Positions 1 through 7,570 of a stretch of DNA of 64,000 bases are shown in pieces. The stretch covers positions 1 through 64,000 of the forward strand of contig FR890669.1 in assembly GCA_000435075.1 (NCBI GenBank). Direction: 5' to 3'. Position numbers and translations under genes: made by a program. The notes under the pieces are model-generated. The model made no database searches. It was given only the letters and a program-made list of their open reading frames with translations, and was not told where the DNA came from. Each line of letters opens with the position of its first letter. Positions within the stretch are counted from its first letter, which is position 1. Origin of the DNA: Bacteroides sp. CAG:770 (GTDB lineage Bacteria; Bacteroidota; Bacteroidia; Bacteroidales; UBA932).

Positions 1-104
1 CTCGTTTTTATGAGTCAACCTTTTTCAGTATAATACAAAATGGATACTCGCTCACTTTTGTCAGGGAAAAGGCCGGTTTTTACGGACAAATTGTATGTTT
101 TTGA

Positions 105-293
105 TCTCGTTTTTTTACGTTGACCTCTGACGTGCAGCATAAGCGTACGGATGTGCTTTTCAGACTATATCCGGACATCAAGGAGTGCTATGACAGATAT
201 CTTGAACTGGTTCAGATATTCGGAATGTCTGACCGCCACGTCTTGCTGGCATTGACACAAAAAAAGAGGCCTCTGAAATTCAGAAGCCTCTAA
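105..293 (+). pseudogene. Truncated ISL3-like transposase remnant
   Basis: An open frame with no start codon, running from just after a stop at 102 to a stop at 291-293. It encodes about 62 residues, including a stretch reading RTDVLFRLYPDIKECYDRYL. That pattern (basic residues, then LF..YPDIK.AY) resembles the mid-region of ISL3-family DDE transposases as I recall them. The N-terminal half and the catalytic domain are missing, and the last residues run into the terminator of the tRNA-Ala gene on the other strand. I read it as a degraded insertion-sequence fragment rather than a functional gene. Family assignment is tentative. Confidence 0.4.
259..291 (-). terminator. Rho-independent terminator of tRNA-Ala
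   Basis: On the minus strand the inverted repeat AGAGGCTTCTGA / TCAGAGGCCTCT is followed directly by a run of seven T. It begins four bases after the 3' end of the tRNA, so it should end the tRNA transcript. Confidence 0.85.
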
Positions 294-294
294 G

Positions 295-368
295 TGGAGA
301 TAGACGGAGTCGAACCGACGACCCTCTGCTTGCAAAGCAGATGCTCTAGCCAACTGAGCTATATCCCC
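295..368 (-). tRNA. tRNA-Ala (anticodon TGC)
   Basis: A 74-base minus-strand cloverleaf. The acceptor arm is GGGGATA paired with TATCTCC (one G-T pair), the discriminator base is A, and the CCA tail is not encoded. The D arm reads GCTCAGTTGGCTAGAGC. The anticodon stem-loop is CTGCT-TTGCAAA-GCAG with anticodon TGC, which decodes alanine GCN codons. The T arm carries GGTTCGACTCC. A good promoter lies upstream and a terminator downstream, so it is a single-gene unit, divergent from the GNAT gene. Confidence 0.96.
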
Positions 369-379
369 GTTTGCGTTTG

Positions 380-412
380 CAAATGTAGAAACAAATTTTT
401 ATATTTACAAAA
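380..412 (-). promoter_or_regulatory. Promoter of tRNA-Ala
   Basis: On the minus strand TTTTG (408-412) is separated by 20 bases from TACATTTG (380-387). This is an exact match to the Bacteroidetes consensus TTTG-N19-21-TAnnTTTG. Transcription would start near 373, about five bases before the mature tRNA 5' end. Confidence 0.8.
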
Positions 413-434
413 TAATTTAGCAAAAATTTTAATT

Positions 435-1118
435 ATGGACCTTATTTATAAAGATCCGGACAATATACGGAACAACAAATGCATTGATAGCAAGCCAGTT
501 GCCAATCCTCTTGACGAAATGAAAAAAAATCAGGTCGAATTGAGGAAGGCGCAGAAAGGAGATGCCGGATTCATTGCTCATGTGGTCATGGTTGCGATGG
601 GATATAATGTGTTTGACAAAGAGGTTGCCGCTAACGGTACCTCTCCGCTAGGAAAATTGTCAGACATTCTTGTAGCATTGACAGACATCTGTGCAAGAGA
701 AGATACATTGTACAGTTACAGGAATACGGATATCGCGCTGTTTGGCGGTCAAGTTGCCGGGGCGTTGGTGTCCTACAATGGCGGCGATTACAAGGAACTC
801 GCTGAAAGGACTTTCTCGCTCGTTGCAAAATCGCTGGGAATTCCTGAGATGGAACCAGGAACAGAGACAGGAGAAGGCGAATATTATCTGGATTCTATGG
901 CAGTCCTGCCAGAGTTCAGAGGTCACAGTATAGGCAAGATTCTTATGAACAATGCGCTGGAAACAGCTGAGGCATTGGGATTTACCAAGGTGACATTGCT
1001 CGTGGATGTCGTCAAGCCATGGCTTCATAAACTTTATGAGTCCGTCGGCTTCGAAAAAGGTGAACAGGTGATGTTCTTCGGAGAACCGTTCATGAGAATG
1101 ATTCAGCATATAGGATAG
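435..1118 (+). CDS. GNAT-family N-acetyltransferase
   Basis: A 227-residue protein that likely transfers an acetyl group from acetyl-CoA to an unknown small molecule or protein in the cytoplasm. The GNAT fold is visible from about residue 34 (VELRKAQKGDAGFIA). The acetyl-CoA binding loop FRGHSIGK lies at 161-168, preceded by the strand YYLDSMAVLPE, with the final LYESVGFEKGE motif at 200-210. I chose the ATG at 435 because the upstream in-frame start lies inside the antisense of the tRNA. An alternative start is the ATG at 519, which would remove 28 poorly conserved residues. The gene ends 34 bases before gmd. Confidence 0.85.
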   Translation: MDLIYKDPDNIRNNKCIDSKPVANPLDEMKKNQVELRKAQKGDAGFIAHVVMVAMGYNVFDKEVAANGTSPLGKLSDILVALTDICAREDTLYSYRNTDIALFGGQVAGALVSYNGGDYKELAERTFSLVAKSLGIPEMEPGTETGEGEYYLDSMAVLPEFRGHSIGKILMNNALETAEALGFTKVTLLVDVVKPWLHKLYESVGFEKGEQVMFFGEPFMRMIQHIG

Positions 1119-1152
1119 GTTTCCGGATATACAAGCAAAATACATTGACAAT

Positions 1153-2241
1153 ATGAAAAAAGCATTGATAACAGGCGTGACGGGACAGGACGGATCCTAT
1201 CTTGCAGAATTCCTGTTGGAAAAAGGATATGACGTGCATGGTGTGATACGCCGTTCTTCAGTAGATTTTCGTGAAAGGATAGCTCATCTGGAGGGACGTC
1301 CGCATTTCCATCTGCACTATGCTGACATGACCGACTCCATGAGCATGTTCCAGGTAATGTCCAAGGTACGCCCTGATGAGGTATATAACCTCGCGGCCCA
1401 GAGCCACGTCCAGGTCAGCTTCGATTCTCCGGAATATACAGCCAATGCCGATGCGGTCGGCGTGCTTCGCGTGCTTGAGGCAATACGTCAATGTGGGTTG
1501 GCGGGGACATGCCGTATGTATCAGGCGTCAACATCAGAACTTTATGGTAAAGTGGAAGAGGTGCCTCAGAATGAGAATACGCCATTCCATCCATACAGCC
1601 CTTATGCAGTTGCCAAACTGTATGGCTTCTGGATTGTCAAGGAATATCGTGAGGCCTATAATATGTTCTGCTGCTCCGGTATTCTCTTTAACCATGAGTC
1701 GGAGCGCAGGGGAGAGACCTTTGTCACCAGAAAGATAACATTGGCCGCTGCACGTATTGCTCAGGGCAAGCAAGAGAAGCTGTATCTCGGAAATTTGTCG
1801 TCATTGCGCGACTGGGGCTATGCCAAGGACTATGTGGAATGCATGTGGCTGATTCTCCAGCATGAGAAACCGGAAGATTTCGTGATTGCAACAGGAGTGC
1901 AGCATAGCGTGCGTGAATTCTGCTATCTGGCATTCAAGCATGTTGGCATTGACCTCGAATTTGTCGGCGAGGGCGCTGATGAAAAAGGCATTGACAAGAA
2001 AACAGGTCGCGTGCTTGTCGAGGTTTCTCCGGATTTTTATCGTCCGACTGATGTTGTCAATTTGTGGGGAGATCCGACGAAAGCGAAGGCTGAACTCGGG
2101 TGGAATCCGGCAAAGACGTCGTTTGAGGACCTTGTCAAGCTGATGGTGGACCATGATATGGCCAAGGTCGCAGGAGACAATGCCAGTGAGCATGTGCGCA
2201 TGAATCTGGTGGAGTATCTGGAAAAGGGTATTGTCAAATAG
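1153..2241 (+). CDS. gmd: GDP-mannose 4,6-dehydratase
   Basis: A 362-residue NADP-dependent enzyme converting GDP-D-mannose to GDP-4-keto-6-deoxy-D-mannose, the first step to GDP-L-fucose and related deoxy sugars for surface glycans. It is an extended short-chain dehydrogenase: the Rossmann motif GVTGQDGS is at 8-15, the catalytic T127 and E129 are in STSELYG, and the YxxxK pair is Y151/K155 in YSPYAVAK. The family signature NHESERRGETFVTRK follows. Length is normal for Gmd (about 350-370). No fcl/GDP-fucose synthase gene lies next to it here, so the pathway partner must be elsewhere. Confidence 0.96.
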   Translation: MKKALITGVTGQDGSYLAEFLLEKGYDVHGVIRRSSVDFRERIAHLEGRPHFHLHYADMTDSMSMFQVMSKVRPDEVYNLAAQSHVQVSFDSPEYTANADAVGVLRVLEAIRQCGLAGTCRMYQASTSELYGKVEEVPQNENTPFHPYSPYAVAKLYGFWIVKEYREAYNMFCCSGILFNHESERRGETFVTRKITLAAARIAQGKQEKLYLGNLSSLRDWGYAKDYVECMWLILQHEKPEDFVIATGVQHSVREFCYLAFKHVGIDLEFVGEGADEKGIDKKTGRVLVEVSPDFYRPTDVVNLWGDPTKAKAELGWNPAKTSFEDLVKLMVDHDMAKVAGDNASEHVRMNLVEYLEKGIVK

Positions 2242-2260
2242 TTTGTCCAGGCTTGAAACT

Positions 2261-2291
2261 GGTTTTTCCGCGCCTGCGGCACTTGAGTATT
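2261..2291 (+). repeat. Dispersed intergenic hairpin motif, copy 1
   Basis: A short CCGC/GCGG hairpin followed by CACTTGAGTAT, between gmd and the next gene. It resembles intergenic sequences at 32552-32580 and 49711-49743, which have a similar hairpin and AACTTGAGTTA. Confidence 0.4.
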
Positions 2292-2296
2292 ATCTG

Positions 2297-2959
2297 ATGA
2301 AAGTTAAAGTATATTTTGCCGGCTCTATCAGGGGAGGTAGGACCGATGCTGAACTTTACTCCCGTATTATATCATATATTAAGAAAACTGACATTGTCCT
2401 GACTGAGCATATCGGCGATAAAGCATTGGCCGTCAAGGAGAAAGGTGTTGGCGACATTGATATTTACAGGCAGGATACGTCATGGCTTCGCGAGAGTGAC
2501 GTGCTGATAGGCGAGTGCACGAATCCTTCTTTGGGTGTCGGTTACGAACTTGGTTTTGCCGAGAGCCTCGGCAAGCCTTGCCATGTTTTCTATGACAGGA
2601 CAAGGACGCAGATGTCAGCCATGATTACTGGCGACAGTTATTTCAATGTCCATCCGTACACTTCAGAGGATGAGATATATCCTGTCATTGACAAGATTCT
2701 GGGGGAGGTGAGGATTCCATCGGATGCCATTGAATCGGCATATTGCATTTTCCATCAGAAGCAGCGTGTCTATAAATTTTCCGACAGCAAGACTCAGAAG
2801 GATGAGATAGAGTGTGCCGTGTCTTCGTATGCGATAGGCATGAATCGTCGTCTGTATCAATGTCTTGCGGCGGGCCGTCCGGATTTCCTGATGGAACATT
2901 CACGCTTCGCGGAGGACCTGAAGGATGCTGTCAATGCATTAGAGGCGATGATGTCGTAG
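2297..2959 (+). CDS. DNPH1-like nucleoside 5'-phosphate N-hydrolase with C-terminal extension
   Basis: 220 residues. The first ~150 resemble the Rcl/DNPH1 branch of the nucleoside 2-deoxyribosyltransferase fold, which cleaves the N-glycosidic bond of (deoxy)nucleoside monophosphates. Visible motifs are YFAGSIRGGR (6-15), LTEHIG (35-40), D60 in RQDTSWL, and PSLGVGYELG (77-86) with E84 as the expected nucleophile. The last ~75 residues (from about 144) form an extra helical region absent from the basic ~150-residue family; its role is unknown to me. I used the ATG at 2297 because the N-terminus then aligns with the family; the upstream in-frame start would overlap gmd. Confidence 0.8.
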   Translation: MKVKVYFAGSIRGGRTDAELYSRIISYIKKTDIVLTEHIGDKALAVKEKGVGDIDIYRQDTSWLRESDVLIGECTNPSLGVGYELGFAESLGKPCHVFYDRTRTQMSAMITGDSYFNVHPYTSEDEIYPVIDKILGEVRIPSDAIESAYCIFHQKQRVYKFSDSKTQKDEIECAVSSYAIGMNRRLYQCLAAGRPDFLMEHSRFAEDLKDAVNALEAMMS

Positions 2960-2986
2960 TATCCGACTTCATCGCCTGTTCTATGT

Positions 2987-3337
2987 TTATTTTTTATTGA
3001 GACCTTGTGAAGTCGATTGAAGGGTTACACTTTTTCCGGAGCGGATTTGAACGCTTTGTTCCTGATATGAGTAGTAGCTGAATTTGCATCTTACTACGTA
3101 ATTCCCTTCAGCCAATTTAAAAGAGACAGTGTGCCTATTGGTATTGACAACTGCTTCTTCGATTGGAGGTAGCTCATCATAGCCCGTAACGTATGGATAA
3201 ACTAAGACGCTAGTGTTATTGCCAGGTCTCAATACATTCACAGTCAAAGTCCCATAATCATTATCCTTGGAACATCCTGTCAGCAACAGGAAAGTGAAGA
3301 TAACGCCTAACAGGCCTGTTACAATTCTTTTTGTCAT
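2987..3337 (-). CDS. Small lipoprotein of unknown function
   Basis: 116 residues with a signal peptide ending in the lipobox LLTGC (Cys22), so the mature protein is probably a membrane-anchored, exported protein of about 95 residues. The rest is predicted to be mostly beta strand (VNVLRPGNNTSVLVYPYV, then a strand-rich GNYVVRCKFSYYSYQEQSV), which suggests a small beta-sandwich. I do not recognise the family. It lies 24 bases downstream of queD on the same strand and may be co-transcribed with it. Confidence 0.75.
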   Translation of the reverse strand: MTKRIVTGLLGVIFTFLLLTGCSKDNDYGTLTVNVLRPGNNTSVLVYPYVTGYDELPPIEEAVVNTNRHTVSFKLAEGNYVVRCKFSYYSYQEQSVQIRSGKSVTLQSTSQGLNKK

Positions 3338-3361
3338 ATTGTTTTATTTTTTAATGATTAC

Positions 3362-3694
3362 TTAGTCTTTTTCGTAGATAGCCTTGTTGTTTTCCGACTC
3401 CCAGATTTCGACCTTGTAGCAGTTTTCAGTCTCGTCGCAAATCCATTTTGCAATGTTTTCGGCTGTCGGGCTGAAAGGAAGAACTTCATTGAGATTTTTA
3501 TGGTCAATGCGGGACATGATGTTTTTCTTTATCATCGTGAAGTCCGTGACCATGCCGTCGTCGTTCAATTCCATTGACTTGCAATGGACAATGACAATCC
3601 AGTTGTGTCCGTGCAGTTCTTCGCACTTGCTTCTGTGCTCTGTGGTGACATAGTGCGCGCCTGCGACTTCAAATCTTTTGCTGACGTAGTACAT
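3362..3694 (-). CDS. queD: 6-carboxy-tetrahydropterin synthase family protein (QueD-like)
   Basis: 110 residues of the 6-pyruvoyl-tetrahydropterin synthase fold. QueD converts 7,8-dihydroneopterin triphosphate to 6-carboxy-5,6,7,8-tetrahydropterin in queuosine/7-deazaguanine synthesis. Zinc ligands H14, H28 and H30 are seen in AGAH and LHGHN; catalytic C24 is in CEELHGH; D64/H65 are in the RIDHKNLNE motif, followed by PTAENIAKW. A TAACTTTG -7 box lies on the minus strand at 3743-3750, about 50 bases upstream of the ATG. QueC and QueE are not in the window, so the pathway assignment rests on family membership alone. Confidence 0.88.
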   Translation of the reverse strand: MYYVSKRFEVAGAHYVTTEHRSKCEELHGHNWIVIVHCKSMELNDDGMVTDFTMIKKNIMSRIDHKNLNEVLPFSPTAENIAKWICDETENCYKVEIWESENNKAIYEKD

Positions 3695-3790
3695 ATGATT
3701 TATCAGTTATCCGTTTTCTTCCCGGATGTTCGGGAATCGCGGCAAAGTTAGCAAGTTATCCCCGATTTCGGAAACAACAGACGTGCCGTC

Positions 3791-4273
3791 TTATTTTTTC
3801 ATGCGTCTGAGAACTTCGGACTTGTCAATGACTACCCAGACGGTATCTACGACGCGTCCCTGTGTCTGTGCTCCGAGATTGCGCAGAGGGTTGGCGAAAT
3901 CTTTGTCCAGTACTGTCACATCATCGACGAAATAGTCGGTTTCGCCACGGTTGTAGAAACAGTTGCGGAGACCCCAGACCTCGTGGTACCTGATCTTCAG
4001 TTTCCAGCCCTCGACCTGAGCCTGCTTCATGAGATTGATCAATGAATCCTGGTCATGCCTGTCATTGTCGAAACTGAATGAAAACGGCTCACCGCTGGTA
4101 TTCATTCCTGTCTGTGTCATGTTCATCCTGCCTTCCCATGAGTCCCAGAAGACGCCCTTGCTGGTGAATTCGATGAGATTGCCGACCTTTTCGCCGTTTG
4201 AATAGTTTTCTTTGCAGCTGCTTATGCAAATTGCTGAAATCAAGCAGCATACGATGCCAATTATCTTTTTCAT
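3791..4273 (-). CDS. Lipoprotein of unknown function
   Basis: 160 residues with a signal peptide and lipobox ISSC (Cys20). The segment NLIEFTSKGVFWDSWEGRMN matches a small lipoprotein family widespread in Bacteroidales that databases sometimes mislabel as a sugar dehydrogenase; I see no dehydrogenase motif. The start at 4273 is preferred over an upstream one because it places the signal peptide at the N-terminus and because an exact TATATTTG -7 box (minus strand, 4292-4299) lies 18 bases upstream. It is a monocistronic unit facing away from pyrG. Confidence 0.72.
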   Translation of the reverse strand: MKKIIGIVCCLISAICISSCKENYSNGEKVGNLIEFTSKGVFWDSWEGRMNMTQTGMNTSGEPFSFSFDNDRHDQDSLINLMKQAQVEGWKLKIRYHEVWGLRNCFYNRGETDYFVDDVTVLDKDFANPLRNLGAQTQGRVVDTVWVVIDKSEVLRRMKK

Positions 4274-4492
4274 GCCATTTGTAATTTTCTCCAAATATAG
4301 CAATTCTGAGAAACAATGTCCCAAATGAAATATAAGTTTAATAATTGGAACACGACAGGCAGGGCAACGGATTTGGCAGGTTTCACGACACGCTTTGAGG
4401 GAGAATTACACGAACTTCAAAGAAAAGCCTTTCCAAAATCATTTTACATGGGAAAGTTTCCTGAAAATGCTTTATTATCTCTAAAAAATGGC

Positions 4493-4500
4493 TAAATTTG
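4493..4500 (+). promoter_or_regulatory. -7 box of the pyrG promoter
   Basis: TAAATTTG, an exact TAnnTTTG match, 27 bases before the pyrG ATG. I see no clear TTTG at the expected upstream spacing. Confidence 0.55.
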
Positions 4501-4527
4501 TATCCCTGTTAAGGTAAACTATACTAT

Positions 4528-6150
4528 ATGAATACAAAATACGTCTTCGTAACAGGGGGTGTGGCATCCTCACTCGGAAAAGGAATCATCGCTGCATCAT
4601 TGGCTAAACTTCTGCAAGCCAGAGGTCTCAGAGTCACCATCCAGAAATTTGACCCGTACATTAACATTGACCCGGGTACATTGAATCCATACGAGCATGG
4701 CGAGTGCTATGTGACCGATGATGGCGCAGAGACTGACCTTGACCTCGGACACTACGAAAGATTTCTGGGCGTGCACATGACCAAAGCAAACAATGTCACT
4801 ACAGGAAAAGTCTATTTCACAGTCATCAATAAGGAACGCGAAGGCGCATATCTTGGAAAGACCGTCCAGATTATTCCTCATATCACAGATGAAATCAAGA
4901 GGCGCATGCTGCTTCTCGGAAAGTCCGGCAAGTTCGACGTAATCATCACAGAGGTTGGCGGAACAGTCGGTGACATGGAGTCACAGCCGTTCCTTGAGGC
5001 TATCCGTCAGCTGCAGTGGGAATTGCCGGAGGAGGATCTTGCAAGCATCCATCTGACACTCGTTCCGTATCTCCGTGCGGCCAAGGAGTTGAAAACCAAG
5101 CCTACGCAGCACTCTGTACAGATGCTCCAGCAGGCCGGTGTCCATCCTGACGTTATCGTATGCCGTACAGAAAAGGAACTTACCACAGATATCAGAAGAA
5201 AGGTGGCTCTGTTCTGTAACGTGAAACCTGGCCATGTCATCCAGTCCATCGACGCTCCGTCCATTTATCAGGTTCCTCTGAATATGGAAGGCGAGAAACT
5301 CGATGAGATGATTCTGAACCATTTCCATATCAATGACCTTCCGGCTCCGGACTTCACAAACCTCAAGGGCTTCCTCGATAAACTCTATCATCCTAAGCAT
5401 CAGGTAGATATCGCCCTTGTCGGAAAGTATGTAGAGCTTCAGGACGCTTACAAGTCAATCCTCGAGTCATTCGTCCACGCTGGTGCAGCAAACGAGTGCA
5501 AGGTCAATGTCCATACAATTCAGAGTGAATTCGTGGATGCTTCCAATGTAGAGGAGAAGATTGGCGGAATGGACGCAGTGCTCGTTGCCCCTGGTTTCGG
5601 AGAGAGAGGACTCGAAGGAAAGATTGTAGCCATCAAATATGCACGTGAACACAACGTGCCGTTCTTCGGAATCTGCCTCGGTATGCAGATGTGCGTTGTA
5701 GAGTTCGCAAGAGACGTCCTCGGATTGAAGGAAGCCTCTTCTGCCGAAGTCAATCCTTCTACACCATACCCTGTCATTGACCTTATGGAGGATCAGAAGA
5801 GCACCACCATCAAGGGTGGAACAATGCGACTCGGTGCTTACGAGTGCCAGCTCGACAGAGATTCTCTTGCATACAAGATCTATGGCACGGAGATTATTTC
5901 CGAGCGCCACAGACATAGATATGAGTTCAACGGTGACTTCCTCGAGAGAATGGAGGAGGGAGGACTCAAGGCTACCGGACGTAACCCTGAGACCGGCCTT
6001 GTCGAGATTGTCGAAATTCCTACCCATCCTTTCTTCATCGGCGTACAGTTCCATCCTGAATACAAGAGTACACCGGAGAAGCCGCAGCCGATTTTCGTGG
6101 CATTCGTAAAGGCCGCCATGGAATTCCGCAAGCAGAGAGGCGAAGAATGA
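4528..6150 (+). CDS. pyrG: CTP synthase
   Basis: 540 residues, full length. The enzyme makes CTP from UTP, ATP and glutamine-derived ammonia, the last step of pyrimidine nucleotide synthesis. The N-terminal synthase domain begins with the P-loop TGGVASSLGKG (9-19), followed by the nucleotide-binding EHGECYVTDDGAETDLDLGHYERF block. The C-terminal class I glutamine amidotransferase has the nucleophile C383 in FFGICLGMQ and the catalytic H509/E511 in QFHPEYKS. The TGA overlaps the ATG of the following gene by 4 bases, indicating translational coupling. Confidence 0.98.
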   Translation: MNTKYVFVTGGVASSLGKGIIAASLAKLLQARGLRVTIQKFDPYINIDPGTLNPYEHGECYVTDDGAETDLDLGHYERFLGVHMTKANNVTTGKVYFTVINKEREGAYLGKTVQIIPHITDEIKRRMLLLGKSGKFDVIITEVGGTVGDMESQPFLEAIRQLQWELPEEDLASIHLTLVPYLRAAKELKTKPTQHSVQMLQQAGVHPDVIVCRTEKELTTDIRRKVALFCNVKPGHVIQSIDAPSIYQVPLNMEGEKLDEMILNHFHINDLPAPDFTNLKGFLDKLYHPKHQVDIALVGKYVELQDAYKSILESFVHAGAANECKVNVHTIQSEFVDASNVEEKIGGMDAVLVAPGFGERGLEGKIVAIKYAREHNVPFFGICLGMQMCVVEFARDVLGLKEASSAEVNPSTPYPVIDLMEDQKSTTIKGGTMRLGAYECQLDRDSLAYKIYGTEIISERHRHRYEFNGDFLERMEEGGLKATGRNPETGLVEIVEIPTHPFFIGVQFHPEYKSTPEKPQPIFVAFVKAAMEFRKQRGEE

Positions 6151-6992
6151 GACCGATATTGTCAATGTTGACTTTAATGGCTGCAGTGCTGCCGCTGACA
6201 TTCTGTTCCTGCGCCAACGCATCCGGCTCCAAAAATAAATCCGGAGAAACTGCAGCCGCTTCTGCCGCCGCCATGGAAACGCCGGCGAAGAGGAATGTCA
6301 ATGCCAAGCCATATAGACTTCAGATTGTCAATGAGTTCCCACATGAAGTGACATCCTATACCCAGGGATTGTTCTTCTACAAGGGACAGATGTATGAGAG
6401 TACCGGAATGAACGGACTATCGACATTCAGGAGAGTGGACATTGCGACCGGGAATCCGACTTTCAGGCTCGATTTCGACAGAAAGTATTTCCTGGAAGGT
6501 TCCGTGGAGAAAGACGGAAACATCTACATACTTACTTGGATGAACAATGTCGCCTTTGTCTATGATGCTGAGACATTAGAGTACAAGGCGTCCTATGCTT
6601 ATCCGCGTGAGGGGTGGGGAATCACTACTGACGGAAAAGAACTTATCGCCAGCGACGGTTCTTCCAAACTCTTCTTTATGAATGACAGATTCCAGACTCA
6701 AAGGACTGTCACCGTGAGACTTAACGGAAGAGCACTGACCGGGCTGAATGAGTTGGAATACATTGACGGAAAGGTTTGGGCCAATGTGTATCTGACAGAT
6801 ATGATAGTTATCATCGACCCTTCAGATGGTGCAGTCACCGGCGTCATTGATTGCTCCGGTCTGCTCCCTGACGAGCTCAGGACCACTGATACGGATGTCC
6901 TTAATGGCATTGCCTATAACCCTGCCGATGGCAAAATATATCTTACCGGAAAGAACTGGTGCCGCCTGTATGAGGTCAAGGTTATAGAATAG
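6147..6992 (+). CDS. Glutaminyl-peptide cyclotransferase (QC-like lipoprotein)
   Basis: 281 residues. A hydrophobic signal ends at TFCSC (lipoprotein-type), followed by an Ala/Ser-rich linker and a five-bladed propeller-type glutamine cyclotransferase domain. This family turns N-terminal glutamine of exported proteins into pyroglutamate. Typical motifs are NEFPHEVTSYTQGLFFYKG (about 62-80), YESTGMNG, LTWMNN, EGWGITTDG and the final DVLNGIAYN. It overlaps pyrG by ATGA, so the two are one operon, an arrangement that joins a housekeeping enzyme to an exported one. In Bacteroidota this activity is linked to lipoprotein or signal-peptidase-II product N-termini; that link is inference. Confidence 0.85.
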   Translation: MRPILSMLTLMAAVLPLTFCSCANASGSKNKSGETAAASAAAMETPAKRNVNAKPYRLQIVNEFPHEVTSYTQGLFFYKGQMYESTGMNGLSTFRRVDIATGNPTFRLDFDRKYFLEGSVEKDGNIYILTWMNNVAFVYDAETLEYKASYAYPREGWGITTDGKELIASDGSSKLFFMNDRFQTQRTVTVRLNGRALTGLNELEYIDGKVWANVYLTDMIVIIDPSDGAVTGVIDCSGLLPDELRTTDTDVLNGIAYNPADGKIYLTGKNWCRLYEVKVIE

Positions 6993-7096
6993 TATTCAAA
7001 AAGTAGTATTGTCAGCTGTTTTTTCGTAAAAATATTGGTCTTTGGTGTGCAAAAAGTCTCGTTTGTATAGAAATGAACCAAATATGAACGAATTAT

Positions 7097-7127
7097 TTTG
7101 CAGATTGAATTTGATTTATTAACTTTA
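7097..7127 (+). promoter_or_regulatory. Promoter of a candidate small RNA
   Basis: TTTG (ending at 7100), 19 bases, then TAACTTTA (7120-7127), one base off the consensus. It drives no adjacent reading frame; the first ORF starts over 200 bases downstream. Confidence 0.6.
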
Positions 7128-7133
7128 CAATGA

Positions 7134-7226
7134 CGAAAAAAAGCCGTGAGGCCCTATTTATATCAGTTTTTATTAGAGGACGGCTTAGTCTCTGCACTTG
7201 AGGCTAAGCCTTTATTATACCTTTTT
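7134..7226 (+). ncRNA. Candidate small RNA or switching leader
   Basis: The 351-base gap between the glutaminyl cyclase and DUF4250 genes holds a promoter followed by two alternative hairpins. The first pairs AGCCGT (7142-7147) with ACGGCT (7180-7185). The second pairs GGCTTAGTCTC (7182-7192) with GAGGCTAAGCC (7200-7210) and is followed by TTTATTATACCTTTTTG, terminator-like. The two hairpins share GGCT (7182-7185), so they cannot form together. This could be a ~95-base RNA or an attenuator. No reading frame of note lies inside. Confidence 0.45.
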
Positions 7227-7343
7227 GTTAGGTTCAGAAGTCTAAAAAATATTCATTTCAGGGACAACTAATTGTATTATATTTCTAAATTTGCACTCCG
7301 GAAACTCAAGTCCAGCGACATGAGAAACTAAATTTGTATTATT

Positions 7344-7529
7344 ATGGAACATTTGCCGCAGAACGACATGCCGATGCTAGCTTCGGCAATCAATTTTCTC
7401 CTCAGGGATGAGGAATTCGACAATCTTGACCAGATTTGTGATTATTATCACGAAGACCGTGCAGAACTTGAAAAGAAGCTTGCAGAAGCCGGTTTTTCAT
7501 ACTCGGGAGAGCAGAAACGCTTTATCTAG
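7344..7529 (+). CDS. DUF4250 domain protein
   Basis: 61 residues, matching the small DUF4250 family in length and pattern: an N-terminal PxxxxMLxSAINFLLRDE-like helix, a central DNLDQICDYY helix and a C-terminal EKKLAEAGFSYSGEQKRFI. Function is unknown; the short helical arrangement suggests a helix-turn-helix-like fold. TAAATTTG at 7286-7293 is a likely -7 box giving a ~45-base leader. A second TAAATTTG at 7329-7336 is too near the ATG for normal translation. The next gene follows after 41 bases and is probably co-transcribed. Confidence 0.8.
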   Translation: MEHLPQNDMPMLASAINFLLRDEEFDNLDQICDYYHEDRAELEKKLAEAGFSYSGEQKRFI

Positions 7530-7570
7530 ACCGGTAGATTATTATCTATTTGAAATAGACTGACTTAGGA

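Noticed and set aside
1..128. Similar 22-base stretches at 1 and 106 (CTCGTTTTT...GTTGACCT)
   Set aside because: Too short and AT-rich to call a repeat with confidence; may be part of the transposase remnant's end.
294..434. Extended N-terminus of the GNAT frame starting at 294
   Set aside because: This part is the antisense of tRNA-Ala and its promoter; the ATG at 435 or 519 is used.
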